The notes beneath the pieces were generated by a model that saw nothing but the letters and a program-made list of their open reading frames with translations, made no database searches and was not told the DNA's origin. A program made the translations under genes and the position numbers. Shown piece by piece: positions 31,389 through 39,983 of a DNA stretch of 47,034 nt (position 1 is its first letter; the number at the start of each line of letters is the position of its first letter). Location: the IMG/VR virus record IMGVR_UViG_3300032053_000133, positions 1-47,034 of that record; one strand, written 5' to 3'. Origin of the DNA: a virus.

Positions 31389-32519
31389 TTATGCGGAAGC
31401 CCGGGCTCTCCTCCCTACTTTGCTGATTTCTTCTGAGATCTCCGGGTCTTTCTCGCACGCCTTCATATAAGCATCGAAGGTCTTGAGGGTCTTCTTGTCT
31501 CCCGGAGTATCCGCCTGTCTCGCTTCGGAATTCGATGCCTGGATCGTAGGCGGTAGCCCTTCCTGGCCTCTCAAGTAATTGGCGATCGCCGATTGCTCGA
31601 TGGCCTTGATCACGTCTGGGTGAGACTTCCTGAGGGATTCCACATCTATCGGTCCGCCGTTCCCGCCCGTAGAGCGAATATGCTCGACCCATTTGTTGAT
31701 CCGCCTGGCAGAATCCTCCAGGACTCCTCGCATATTCTTCTTTTGATAGGTAGGATCGACTTGTTGGCCTAATTCGTCTCGATTCGCGAGAACAGACACA
31801 TACCCGGCCATGATGTCCAGGGGCACGTTAGCCTGTGACTCTGGATCTATAAAATCTTCGAAGGGATACTTGGTCCTTGCTTCCGTGGCGAGATTTTCGA
31901 TGATGGATTTGGCCTGGGTGAATCTTTCCTCACCTTCCCTGAGTTCAATCTTCTTGGCGACTTGCCGCAATTGTTCGTTCTCTTTCTCGATCGTCTCGAG
32001 TTTTTTGCGGATGCCAGGGTGAACGTCCTCCATATCGATCTCTTCATCTTTTTCGACCGGCACCGGCTTCGCGGCGGCCGCCAAATCTGGCAACTTCCCC
32101 TGTTCGATCAAGGTGACGAGCTTTTGAAGCGGAGCGGACATCGCCGCAAACTTCGTCTCGCGTTCGGATTGGTCCCGGTTCCAAGAGAGGGCAGCGTCGT
32201 ACTCCTCCTTGGTGTTGAAGACAAACTTCTTCCCTTCGACCTCCAGGACCTTAAAGGGTTTGTCGGATTGGGCCGCTCTCTCCGCAGCCAACTTCGTGGC
32301 GGCGGCTTTATCGGCCTTGTCCTTATCGCATCCGGGACAGGGCGCTTCGGCCTTTTTCTCGGGCGCGGGAGCGGCTACCGGCTCAGATCCTTTATCAACG
32401 ACCCCGCTTTGTTCCGCCCACTTGAGCATGTTGTTCCCTTTGAAGGCATCGCTTTTCAGGGAAGCGTGAACAGGTGTCTCGACCGCAGGCTTCGCTTCGG
32501 CCGGTTTCACGTTATCCAT
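31389..32519 (-). CDS. Scaffold-like protein (376 aa)
   Basis: AAGGAG lies 10 bases before the ATG. The protein is highly charged and helical, low in aromatic residues, with Ala/Lys/Pro-rich N-terminal linker (AEAKPAVETPVH; PAPEKKAEAPCPGC), an acidic middle (KDEEIDMEDVHPGIRKKLETIEKENEQLRQVAKKIELRE-type coiled coil) and a basic C-terminus (ISKVGRRARASA). This is the usual make-up of a capsid scaffold, between portal and capsid genes; scaffolds bind capsid protein through basic C-termini. A canonical promoter lies just upstream. Confidence 0.65.
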   Translation of the reverse strand: MDNVKPAEAKPAVETPVHASLKSDAFKGNNMLKWAEQSGVVDKGSEPVAAPAPEKKAEAPCPGCDKDKADKAAATKLAAERAAQSDKPFKVLEVEGKKFVFNTKEEYDAALSWNRDQSERETKFAAMSAPLQKLVTLIEQGKLPDLAAAAKPVPVEKDEEIDMEDVHPGIRKKLETIEKENEQLRQVAKKIELREGEERFTQAKSIIENLATEARTKYPFEDFIDPESQANVPLDIMAGYVSVLANRDELGQQVDPTYQKKNMRGVLEDSARRINKWVEHIRSTGGNGGPIDVESLRKSHPDVIKAIEQSAIANYLRGQEGLPPTIQASNSEARQADTPGDKKTLKTFDAYMKACEKDPEISEEISKVGRRARASA

Positions 32520-32542
32520 TGCATTTGGCTCCTTCTATAGGA

Positions 32543-32569
32543 AATATACGCTGCGCACGATTTTGTCAA
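32543..32569 (-). promoter_or_regulatory. Sigma-70-type promoter before scaffold/capsid genes
   Basis: On the minus strand: a perfect TTGACA at 32564-32569, 15 bases, then TATATT at 32543-32548. It lies in the only gap in this part of the late operon (portal stop to scaffold start). The spacer is short, so strength is uncertain. It differs clearly from the six-copy early motif. Confidence 0.5.
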
Positions 32570-32572
32570 GGA

Positions 32573-34633
32573 CTATTGTATTAGGGGCTGCATCGACCCT
32601 CCGCCCGGAGCGGGGATTTGCTGCGCGCCCGGCGCTCCCGGCATCGGCCCCGGAGTCTGGGCGACCCCTGCTTCTTCGGCCGGCGTTGCGGCCGGGATGG
32701 CGGTATTCGACACCCCGGCCATGGCTTCTTCGGGTGTCTTCCCCGCCTGGAGGAAAGACAAGACCATGAAGTGGTCGTTGATGTGTTCGTCCAGGCCGTT
32801 ATAGGTCTTCTCCTCCCATTGCGTCGCCTCTTCGGACTTGATAAGGCTCGTATGCTCGTCCAGGTGCAAGGCATGATCGTCGTGGATATAAATCCTTACG
32901 CCGCCATCCTTCACAGACTTGTCCCATTTGCCGTCGATGAAAGCCTGATTTTCCCGCATGGCCTTTTCGTAGTCGGCCATGTCTTCCCGGAGTTCGTTTT
33001 CGGCCGTGCCGAGATTGAGGATTCGAAGGATCTTCGGCTTGTCCTTCTGGTCGAGAATTCCTTGGGCGTAAAGCTCCGTGATCATGCGGACCTGGATGGT
33101 CGGGCTCTGGCTCAGGCTGACGCCCTGCTCCAGGCGGACATCGAAGTTCTGGCTGAGGTCTGCGGATTCGAAATAGCCGATCGTGGCCGACTTGTTCTTG
33201 CCCATGATTTTGACCAGCCTGGGCATTTTGTAATGCTTGTCCATGAGTTGGAGCCGGAATTGATCCATGTCCAGGAAGGTTGCGTTCATGGCCGCGACCA
33301 GGGGATCGAGCTTGGTGCTTTCCTGCTCGAGCATCATCTGGTAGAGGCTCGCGGGAGCGCGCGAAGCGTATTGCGGCAGCCTGGCGTAGGAGACCTCGTG
33401 GACGTTGGAGACGCGGTCGATCGAGCCGATGATGAAGTCTCGCATGGCTGCGACTTGGGGGGAGAGTTCGGGCATCGGAATGGGGCGCGGTTCGCCCTTG
33501 GTGAAATCGACCTCGACCATTTCGAAGGGGTCGATCGTGAAGGCCGCGGCCGTCTTGATCGCGCCTTTGCCGACCGCCATTTTGGGCTTCCAGGCTTCGA
33601 TGTGCTCGAGTTCCATGGAGACCAGGCGGTTCGTCTGGCGCTGGAGATCCTGGATGTAGTAGAGGGGGCCGTGGCTCCAGAAGGAATAGGGGTTTTTCTT
33701 GTAGAAGAAGAAGAAATAGGGCAGGCGAGCCTTCGGAGAGGGGTTTGCGTCCTTAAAGAGGACCCGATTCTGGCAGCAGACGATATACCGCCCCTTGGGA
33801 TAATTGGCGCTTGCCCTCTCCCAGAATTCCTTGACGATGTAGGTCTTCATGGCCTTGTCTTTTTCGTCTTCTTTTTCGTTGGTCCCGACGTACATGTCTT
33901 TCGCGCCCGGCTGGAGCTCCTCGATCAGCGCCTTCGCCTTCGGATAGGCTTTCAGGAGATCCTCTTCCGTGACCTCCATTATTTCGATCACCCAGCGAAG
34001 GTCGGCCTGCTCCTTGGCGGTCGGGTCCGGCCTGACGTTGAAGATCGGGACGACCTTGGCGACTACGTCACCCTTCTCTGTCGTTTTCTTCTCCATGTCG
34101 ATGGTGCCGTCTTCTTTCTTGGGGGCAACCGCCGCGGATCCATATTCCTTGTCCCAAATCCATTTGATGCAGGCGTTCCCGGGCCGCAGCAGGTCGTATT
34201 TCATCCTCTCAAGGACGGTGTCGATTTTAACCGTGTAGTCATTGAAATTCACCAGCCTGGTCGCGACCTGGGACCCGAAGATGTCCTTATTTTCGCCGGA
34301 GTTCGGCGTCCCGACGACCTGGTGCTGGACCTGGATCTTCGCATCGATCGTCTCGATCAGGGGTTTCATCATATTGACGACACACTTGACCTTCCGAGTG
34401 ACAAGATCGACCGGGCTCATCCGGCGCTTGGTGTCGTTCCAAAGGGAGAATTGGTCCCCCTCTTCCCAGGCGATCAACTCTTTCCAGCTTCCGTGGTGCT
34501 GGGTGACGACCGGGTGTTTCGTGACCTGGTCCTGGGCCCATTGGGCGAATTCAAGTTCGCCAAGGACCTTCCCTTCGATGATGAACCAGGATTTTGTGGG
34601 GGCCTGGGTTTCCCCGTTCTTTTCTTCTGGCAT
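32573..34633 (-). CDS. Portal protein, P22-like (686 aa)
   Basis: AAGGAC precedes the ATG. N-terminal ELIAWEEGDQFSLWNDTKRR and VVNMMKPLIETIDAKIQVQHQV; middle VERMKYDLLRPGNACIKWIWD, then VPIFNVRPDPTAKEQADLRWVIE; later PYFFFFYKKNPYSFWSHGPLYYIQDLQRQTNRLVSMELEHIEAW, the conserved portal stretch; and a long acidic helical C-terminus ending Pro/Ala-rich. These features fit the P22-type podoviral portal family, the dodecameric channel for DNA packaging and exit. Length is also usual for that family. Confidence 0.78.
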   Translation of the reverse strand: MPEEKNGETQAPTKSWFIIEGKVLGELEFAQWAQDQVTKHPVVTQHHGSWKELIAWEEGDQFSLWNDTKRRMSPVDLVTRKVKCVVNMMKPLIETIDAKIQVQHQVVGTPNSGENKDIFGSQVATRLVNFNDYTVKIDTVLERMKYDLLRPGNACIKWIWDKEYGSAAVAPKKEDGTIDMEKKTTEKGDVVAKVVPIFNVRPDPTAKEQADLRWVIEIMEVTEEDLLKAYPKAKALIEELQPGAKDMYVGTNEKEDEKDKAMKTYIVKEFWERASANYPKGRYIVCCQNRVLFKDANPSPKARLPYFFFFYKKNPYSFWSHGPLYYIQDLQRQTNRLVSMELEHIEAWKPKMAVGKGAIKTAAAFTIDPFEMVEVDFTKGEPRPIPMPELSPQVAAMRDFIIGSIDRVSNVHEVSYARLPQYASRAPASLYQMMLEQESTKLDPLVAAMNATFLDMDQFRLQLMDKHYKMPRLVKIMGKNKSATIGYFESADLSQNFDVRLEQGVSLSQSPTIQVRMITELYAQGILDQKDKPKILRILNLGTAENELREDMADYEKAMRENQAFIDGKWDKSVKDGGVRIYIHDDHALHLDEHTSLIKSEEATQWEEKTYNGLDEHINDHFMVLSFLQAGKTPEEAMAGVSNTAIPAATPAEEAGVAQTPGPMPGAPGAQQIPAPGGGSMQPLIQ

Positions 34634-34641
34634 TTTCGTCC

Positions 34642-34974
34642 TTAAAATCTTTTATCGTCCTCTGACGGTTCGAGGGCCGGCGTTGCCGCTCTCTTCTCCA
34701 TTTCCTTGATCTCAAGATCGAAATACTTGGTCATGCTTTTGACAAAGAGTTCGTTGAGACGAAGGAATTGGGAGAGGGCCGCCGTGTTCTCTTTTGTGGC
34801 CGCAATCAGCATGGCGTTCCGACCGTTGGCGCTGGTCTCGAATATGACTTGTTGTGCTCGGGCCTCATCCATTTCGTGGACAATCTCTTCCTTGCTGCCG
34901 ACGACAATGTTGGAGACCAGGACCGCATTTTTTCTCATCGCCTCGACCAGAGACTTAAAAATTTTCACGTTCAT
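34642..34974 (-). CDS. Hypothetical packaging-region protein (110 aa)
   Basis: Helical and charged throughout: FKSLVEAMRKNAVLVSN, EIVHEMDEARAQQVIFETSANGRNAMLIAATKENT, LNELFVKSMTKYFDLEIKEMEKRA. AAGGGG precedes the ATG at a short distance. It sits between large terminase and portal genes; small helical proteins here can be packaging accessory factors, but no family is recognised. Confidence 0.5.
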   Translation of the reverse strand: MNVKIFKSLVEAMRKNAVLVSNIVVGSKEEIVHEMDEARAQQVIFETSANGRNAMLIAATKENTAALSQFLRLNELFVKSMTKYFDLEIKEMEKRAATPALEPSEDDKRF

Positions 34975-34985
34975 TTCCCCTTTCT

Positions 34986-36485
34986 TCAGAAGAAGGCGTC
35001 CATATTCTCCCTTTTTTCGATGTTGTTTAGACGGTCCCGGACTCCGTTGATCTCGGCCAGGAAGTCTTTATCTTGCACCGTGTCGCGGTCTCGCTCGATC
35101 TTCTTCGGAATGATCATAACCCGCGGGACATAAGACAGGCAAATGATCAGATCGTCGTGGACGCAGGCGGGATAATTGAGGACCTCTGAGATCAGGTCTT
35201 CCTGGCCCGGGCCAAAGAGGATCCGGCCGGTCTCGAAGAATTGTTTAAGGCGGTGGACGCGCTCTTTCGGGTCTTGATTGCGGTGCTCGACGAATGTGAA
35301 GTTGAATTGAGGGGCCAGATGCTCGACCGTGTCGGCGATCGTGATCGAGTATTTTTCCTTCTCGATGTAGGTCTCGTCCGGTTGGAAGGCTTGCTGGAGC
35401 GCTTCGGCGTGTTTGAGCATCCGATAAGGCGCCAGCCAAAGGTGCTCGGAGTAGATGACGTAAATGTAGCCAAGGTGGTCGATGTCCACGATCAAATATC
35501 CGGTCGGGTCGTTCTTTTTGTTGTCCGTGCCGGCGGGGTCAATTATCAGGATCCGGTAGTAGTATTCGGGGAGATAAACCCATTTTCTGATCCATTTCTC
35601 GGTCGCAATCCGGTCGGCATCGTCCAAGACCCGGAGCTCATATTGCGTAGCGAAGAGACTCTCCCCCTGGTCCGATCGTATTTCTTCGAAGTCTTCCCAG
35701 GTGAACATCTCCGGGAAGGTCAGGATCTCCGATCCGTCATCCAGGCGGAGCTTATAGGGCATGATAAATTTATCGTAGTTCTTGACGTTCTTGATGATGT
35801 GGGCGATCAGGTCGGAATGATGGAAGGGCGTCCCAACGTCGATCTCCATCCCGATTTTCCGCTTTTTATACTTGGTCAAAATCGACTTTTGCAGGCGCCA
35901 TTTGCGGAGAACATTTTCCCTCTCTACCTCAGAAAATGCGTTATCGTCATTGACCAAATCGTCGTTGATGTAGATTTTGAAATGCCGGCTGACCTGTCTT
36001 GTCTCGAGAGACGAGACCTGGAAGCGAGCGCCCTTGTAATGGACCTTCCATTTCGTCCACTTGTCGTACCCCTGGGAAGTCTGGGGAATCTTGAAGAGCC
36101 AATGCAGGACTTGGCAACGGAGAAGAGTCTGGCGAAAATCGTCCATGAAGCCTTCGGCGTTCTCGCGGGTTGCCGTGTTATAGACGATGCTGATCGATTC
36201 CCCCTTAACTAGGGCCCAGCAAAAAGTATAGAGGCAATAGGCCAAGAGGATCGTCGTCTTGTAGGATCCGCGGAAGATCGATATGAATTTCCTCTGGCTC
36301 GGGTTGACGGTGGGATCCAAGTAGCGACACAGGTGGTAATGAAGGCGGCCAAGGTCGTGGAATTTCTCTTCCCAGGCGCTTTTCAGAAGATGGGTGAAAA
36401 ACCAGAGACCCGCCGCCCAGGACAGCCATTTCTCGCGCTGGAGACCCGGCGGAAGGGAGTCAGACCTGATCAGCCTGGTCTTCAT
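34986..36485 (-). CDS. terL: Terminase large subunit (499 aa)
   Basis: Walker A-like FRGSYKTT at residues 71-78 (ATP binding), Walker B at about 170-182 (IYINDDLVNDDN), and C-terminal RNase H-like nuclease residues D316 in ILIIDPAGTDNKKND and D444/D445 in VHDDLIICLSYV. It cuts concatemers and pumps DNA into the prohead through the portal. Start at 36485 overlaps the upstream gene by 26 bases. The last 30 residues are charged (REKRENMDAFF-like end). Confidence 0.88.
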   Translation of the reverse strand: MKTRLIRSDSLPPGLQREKWLSWAAGLWFFTHLLKSAWEEKFHDLGRLHYHLCRYLDPTVNPSQRKFISIFRGSYKTTILLAYCLYTFCWALVKGESISIVYNTATRENAEGFMDDFRQTLLRCQVLHWLFKIPQTSQGYDKWTKWKVHYKGARFQVSSLETRQVSRHFKIYINDDLVNDDNAFSEVERENVLRKWRLQKSILTKYKKRKIGMEIDVGTPFHHSDLIAHIIKNVKNYDKFIMPYKLRLDDGSEILTFPEMFTWEDFEEIRSDQGESLFATQYELRVLDDADRIATEKWIRKWVYLPEYYYRILIIDPAGTDNKKNDPTGYLIVDIDHLGYIYVIYSEHLWLAPYRMLKHAEALQQAFQPDETYIEKEKYSITIADTVEHLAPQFNFTFVEHRNQDPKERVHRLKQFFETGRILFGPGQEDLISEVLNYPACVHDDLIICLSYVPRVMIIPKKIERDRDTVQDKDFLAEINGVRDRLNNIEKRENMDAFF

Positions 36486-36978
36486 CTGGCTCTGGCTCCA
36501 CGTCTATCACATCGTCAAGGTCGGTCTCTATAAAAGCGTCTTCCGGGAGCAGGCCGACAATGTCTTCCCCGGTGATGGTCTCAGCATCCTTGAGGGTCCC
36601 CATGGACAAGTGGACGACCAACTCCCTTTTCTCGATCTCAAGTTTCGGATTCGGAAAGGCCCCCATGAGTTCATAGGCCGTTTTAAGGGCGGCGTTCCTC
36701 TGGGCGTTGTCCGGCATTTCGGGGTGAGCCGGGCTCATGCATTCAAGGAGCTCTTTATTTTTCCCAACGAGATAAGGGACAGGCATCGACCGGGCCATTT
36801 CCTTGACGATCAAGAAATTGACCGATTTGGCGATCGCCGCCCCCCGGGCCTTGATCTGGGGTTCGGCATAGCCGGCGGCCCGAAGACTATCGTTCCTTCG
36901 GACCGGGTCGAATCCGGTCTTCGCCCATAAGCGGTAAAAGTACCGCTGCATGGGCGAGATCGTATGGAGGCCGGGCAT
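36460..36978 (-). CDS. terS: Putative terminase small subunit (172 aa)
   Basis: Start overlaps the preceding stop as TAATG. The N-terminal half has an HTH-like stretch (MQRYFYRLWAKTGFDPVRRNDSLRAAGYAEPQIKARGAAIAKSV, key part SLRAAGYAEP), as in small terminase subunits that recognise packaging sites. A helical middle follows, and the C-terminus is very acidic (DLDDVIDVEPEPDEDQAD). Its place directly before the large subunit supports the call; no direct motif proves it. Confidence 0.6.
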   Translation of the reverse strand: MPGLHTISPMQRYFYRLWAKTGFDPVRRNDSLRAAGYAEPQIKARGAAIAKSVNFLIVKEMARSMPVPYLVGKNKELLECMSPAHPEMPDNAQRNAALKTAYELMGAFPNPKLEIEKRELVVHLSMGTLKDAETITGEDIVGLLPEDAFIETDLDDVIDVEPEPDEDQADQV

Positions 36979-37508
36979 TAGACCGTGTCAACGACGGGGG
37001 AGCGCGGCTTGTTGGCCGGGCTGATCTTCCTGAAGGATTGGCCTTTCTTCTGGTCCAGGTCCCTGGCGAGCTCGCGTTGGATCTGCTCGGGCGTCATCCG
37101 GTCCGCTTCCCCGCCGATGTTCGGATCCGGCTTGAAGTTGACCGGCGTTTCCTCGTAGGGGGTCGATTCGACCTCGATCACGGGGACGGAGATCGGAAGC
37201 TTGGCCCTTTCGGAAGCCTTGCCGGCGGACCCGATCTGCTTCTCGAGATCTTCGATCCGCTTGAGGGCCGCGGTCAATTGCTGCTCGAGGGACATCGGCG
37301 TCCTGGGCTTCTCGTGGGCCTCGAAATAGAGGGCGATGTCTTCCTTGGTGATAATGAAACCCCGATCCCGGTGGATGATTTTGTAATCTTCCTTGAGGTC
37401 GAGAGAGGCTGACATTTGGATCAGAAGATCCTCCAGGCTGAACCGGCTCCCTGAGCCGATATCTGCCCAGAGTCTTTCGATGTTGACAGGCTTGAATTCG
37501 ATAAGCAT
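36978..37508 (-). CDS. Hypothetical protein (176 aa)
   Basis: AAGGAG precedes the ATG. N-terminal IERLWADIGSGSRFSLEDLLIQ, middle IIHRDRGFIITKEDIALYFEAHE, then a coiled-coil segment (LEQQLTAALKRIEDLEKQIGSA) and a Pro/Arg-rich C-terminus. It could be a coiled-coil oligomer linked to packaging or replication; no family recognised. Confidence 0.5.
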   Translation of the reverse strand: MLIEFKPVNIERLWADIGSGSRFSLEDLLIQMSASLDLKEDYKIIHRDRGFIITKEDIALYFEAHEKPRTPMSLEQQLTAALKRIEDLEKQIGSAGKASERAKLPISVPVIEVESTPYEETPVNFKPDPNIGGEADRMTPEQIQRELARDLDQKKGQSFRKISPANKPRSPVVDTV

Positions 37509-37762
37509 TACTTCTCCTTTTTTTCTTTTTTTGGATTGGCGTGAACGTACATGGCTTTTTGTTGCTGCCTGGCGTCCGCTTTGGTCGGATGGCAGCCGTG
37601 CGTCTTCCCGCTATCGGTCGAGATAACACAGAATTTGCTTCCGCGTTTAACGATGTTATATGGCGTGGGATGCCTCCTTATGCGAGCGGCGCGGCCCTTT
37701 CGAGCCGCCTTGAAGGTGGCCGCCTTGCGACCCCGCCCAACTAAGGGCGCCCTACCGCTCAC
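37508..37762 (-). CDS. Small basic conserved phage protein (84 aa, GTG start)
   Basis: GTG overlaps the upstream stop (GTGA). Extremely basic N-terminus (GRGRKAATFKAARKGRAARIRRH), then the core FCVISTDSGKTHGCHPTKADARQQQKAMYV, which matches a small family found in phages and some archaea with the pattern (F/W)CV...TGK...CHPTK..A..Q..A(L/M)Y. Role unknown; DNA or RNA binding is plausible from charge. The C-terminus is Lys-rich. Confidence 0.6.
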   Translation of the reverse strand: MSGRAPLVGRGRKAATFKAARKGRAARIRRHPTPYNIVKRGSKFCVISTDSGKTHGCHPTKADARQQQKAMYVHANPKKEKKEK

Positions 37763-38043
37763 AAGTAATCTTCAGTTTTTCCGGGGCCTTTGTCAAGCCC
37801 CAGTTTTTCCCTGGCCTCTTCGGCCTTCTTCTTGAAGGCGGCCTCGTCAAACCCCGCGGGGCGGACCCTGATGTTGGCGGGTATTTCTTCCGGCCGCACC
37901 GGGACCCGGCGGTCCGGCGAGCTTCCGATGAGGATTGTCCTGATGTCGGACAGGATCTCGAAAATGATGAGTTGGTTTTGGATAATACATTCAGGCTTTG
38001 GCGAGAAATTCAACGAGGCTCGGAGCGTTTCGATTGATCTCAT
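37759..38043 (-). CDS. Hypothetical protein (94 aa)
   Basis: ATG with AAGGTGG upstream, overlapping the previous gene by 53 bases. Contains IIQNQLIIFEILSDIRTILIGS, a long hydrophobic-patterned helix, then a Pro/Arg-rich segment and a Lys/Glu helix (EAAFKKKAEEAREKLGL). No family assigned. Confidence 0.5.
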   Translation of the reverse strand: MRSIETLRASLNFSPKPECIIQNQLIIFEILSDIRTILIGSSPDRRVPVRPEEIPANIRVRPAGFDEAAFKKKAEEAREKLGLDKGPGKTEDYL

Positions 38044-38236
38044 TGTGGACCACCTTCATTCCATGGCTCGGGATAAATCTAGTGACGAAGTCCTCGATGA
38101 TCAGGGCTTGCCAGGGTCTAATTGACTTTGAGGTCCCGATTGTTCGGGAGTATGTCGCGTAGAGCCTCAGAAGGTCCCGGATGTCCACGAGTCCATCCTT
38201 GCTCTCCCCTGGGGCGGATAGCGTCGTTTTTAACAT
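37991..38236 (-). CDS. Hypothetical protein (81 aa)
   Basis: ATG with AAGGAAAA upstream. Residues include GLVDIRDLLRLYATYSRTIGTSKSI and LIIEDFVTRFIPSHGMKVV. It overlaps the 59-aa membrane protein gene (38118-38297) out of frame by 119 bases and the gene at 37759 by 53. Both have fair ribosome binding sites, so one or both may be made. Confidence 0.45.
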   Translation of the reverse strand: MLKTTLSAPGESKDGLVDIRDLLRLYATYSRTIGTSKSIRPWQALIIEDFVTRFIPSHGMKVVHNEINRNAPSLVEFLAKA

Positions 38237-38297
38237 GGATTTTCCTTAAAAAACTCAAGATTATCACGGCAAAAAAGATCTCAATGGCTGTCATCAT
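38118..38297 (-). CDS. Small membrane protein (59 aa)
   Basis: The ATG at 38297 has GGAGGG upstream and overlaps the stop of the helicase-loader-like gene (ATGATG). Residues 2-17 (MTAIEIFFAVIILSFL) form a transmembrane helix, followed by a polar, basic tail. The 3' two thirds overlap the 81-aa gene in another frame. The clean start context makes the N-terminal helix credible. Confidence 0.4.
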   Translation of the reverse strand: MMTAIEIFFAVIILSFLRKIHVKNDAIRPRGEQGWTRGHPGPSEALRDILPNNRDLKVN

Positions 38298-38827
38298 TTG
38301 GCACCCTCCAACCGTTTTGGCTTTAAAGCCTCAAGCATCTTTCTGTTTTCTTCCAATTCCTTCATCATTTCCCTCTCGCCGACCATCCTGGCGGCTGCGA
38401 TCTTATAGGCTTCGATGAACCTGGCCCTGTCCCTGGCCTCGTATGTCGTTTCCGTCTCCCCAAAGGCTTTCCAGCCTCCAAAGGCGATCCTAACGGCCTC
38501 TGCCGCGACGAGGTCTTTCGGCTTTCCCCCGCCCTGAACCGTATCAAGGTCCTTACACGCCCTGGGCCAAGCCTCAAGGGCCTCAACCTCAACGTCTTCC
38601 TCGAGAAGATCGAAGGCGGCCTGCCGGATCTCGGCGATCGTCGGCATGGACTGATAACGCCTAGAGAGGATGATCTTGTCCACGGCTCTTTTAAGTTGTC
38701 CTTCCGTAAGGTCTTGTAAATAATGAAAATAAACTTCTACTTTCCCTTTGGACAACCCTCCTTTTTCGAAAGCCGTCCCGAGAACGGCGATAAACCTGGC
38801 AAATTTCTCCTCTTTGTCAGACGACAT
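38294..38827 (-). CDS. Helicase-loader-like replication protein (177 aa)
   Basis: GGAGGGAG precedes the ATG. The N-terminal 75 residues (FARFIAVLGTAFEKGGLSKGKVEVYFHYLQDLTEGQLKRAVDKIILSRRYQSMPTIAEIRQAA-type; key part MPTIAEIRQAA) resemble the replicative helicase inhibitor/loader family (G39P-like) of phages and plasmids, which shows a (F/M)PT(I/V)xEIR ending. The C-terminal half is helical and basic. It lies directly after the replication initiator, as expected for a loader that recruits the host DnaB-type helicase. Confidence 0.65.
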   Translation of the reverse strand: MSSDKEEKFARFIAVLGTAFEKGGLSKGKVEVYFHYLQDLTEGQLKRAVDKIILSRRYQSMPTIAEIRQAAFDLLEEDVEVEALEAWPRACKDLDTVQGGGKPKDLVAAEAVRIAFGGWKAFGETETTYEARDRARFIEAYKIAAARMVGEREMMKELEENRKMLEALKPKRLEGAK

Positions 38828-39983
38828 CTTCTCCCTCCCTTTCTTTCAACCATTGCCTTACACCGTCCGTAGCGTCCGGTTTTTGGGCTTTTAACCAAAG
38901 TTGGTCCCATTTTTCCCTAAGTTTCGACATGGACAGGATGTTGACCTTCCAAAATTGATCTGACTGCGAGAATCTTATGATTAGCTCTATGTCCCGCTCT
39001 GTCTTCCCGTCGGACTCACGGAGTAGCCTGCATTCGTCGATCCACCTCTTCTGCCGATCAGGGGTGAGTTTTTTTATGATTGTGGATTCCGGGTTGTTCT
39101 TCTGCATCAGGTCGATTAATAGCTGGGTTAGTCTTATGTCTACGTCTTTGAAAGAAGATTTAATACTAAGAGAAGAATCCCCTCTTAAATCTTCATTATC
39201 ATGTTTTGCCATCGACGTTTTCATTTCTGATGCTAAGGGTTTGCCAGAAGGATTTGCTATGTCGTTGCTAAGATCTTGCCTTGATGCTTTCTCTATTCCT
39301 TTTGCAGAATTACAGGGCTGGCACAATGGTTGTATGTTGTTTATAAGATCACTACCACCAAGGAATATAGGTTTGATGTGGTCTTTTGTTAATGTAATAT
39401 TTGGCTCTGTTTTGCCACAAATTACGCACGAGTAGTTTTTCAGTTTTTTGAGATTTTGCCATTGTTCTTCGGTGTGCTTCCCCTTTCGCCTGGATGTTTG
39501 CAGTCTTTCTTGCCGGACCGCAGAATGCGATTTCATGGCAAAAATACCAAGTTCTTCGTTTGTCTTTTTAAGTCTTTCCCGGCCCTCAACCTCTTTCTTG
39601 TCCAAGTCCCACCGTTTTATCGCTCCGAGCCTTCCGGCTTCGGCCCTCTTTTCGCTCAGATCGGTTTCTCCGAGCATCCGGCGATTGTAGATCGTACCAT
39701 CTGGAAGGCGGGAAAAGACCCGATGTTTCTCTAGCTCTACCAATAGGGCGACGACTTCAATCGAATCTGCCCCAATCAGCCTGGCAAGCTCATCGCTTGG
39801 GATCTGGCAATTATTGATCGTCAAGGTCCCCCTGTGGCTTGATCGAGACATTATCCCAAGCATATTGATCCAAAGGCCCTGGGCGGCCAGGCTACATGCG
39901 TGAACGTCGAAAGAAGAAAACCAATCATTCCAGAACCATAGATCTGCCGGCCGCTGTTCTTCTTTAAGGCTATACTTGCCCAT
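38817..39983 (-). CDS. Replication initiator (O-like) with embedded HNH domain (388 aa)
   Basis: Residues 1-115 have the winged-helix of phage replisome organisers (DLWFWNDWFSSFDVHACSLAAQGLWINML; NNCQIPSDELARLIGA; FSRLPDGTIYNRRM). Residues about 165-232 are an HNH endonuclease: CVIC (186-189), KDHIKPIFLGGSD (200-212), CQPCNSAKG (221-229). The C-terminal part (about 275-370) is again like initiator C-terminal regions (RWIDECRLLRESD; FWKVNILSMSKLREKW). The HNH stretch (about 39288-39491) and the linkers around it are visibly more AT-rich than the flanks, suggesting later insertion. It would open the origin and recruit the loader encoded next. Confidence 0.7.
   Translation of the reverse strand: MGKYSLKEEQRPADLWFWNDWFSSFDVHACSLAAQGLWINMLGIMSRSSHRGTLTINNCQIPSDELARLIGADSIEVVALLVELEKHRVFSRLPDGTIYNRRMLGETDLSEKRAEAGRLGAIKRWDLDKKEVEGRERLKKTNEELGIFAMKSHSAVRQERLQTSRRKGKHTEEQWQNLKKLKNYSCVICGKTEPNITLTKDHIKPIFLGGSDLINNIQPLCQPCNSAKGIEKASRQDLSNDIANPSGKPLASEMKTSMAKHDNEDLRGDSSLSIKSSFKDVDIRLTQLLIDLMQKNNPESTIIKKLTPDRQKRWIDECRLLRESDGKTERDIELIIRFSQSDQFWKVNILSMSKLREKWDQLWLKAQKPDATDGVRQWLKEREGEDVV

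Noticed and set aside
32618-34645. A 675-codon plus-strand frame opposite the portal gene
   Set aside because: It mirrors a real minus-strand gene in GC-rich sequence; it has Val/Leu/Asp-rich mirror composition and no recognisable domain.
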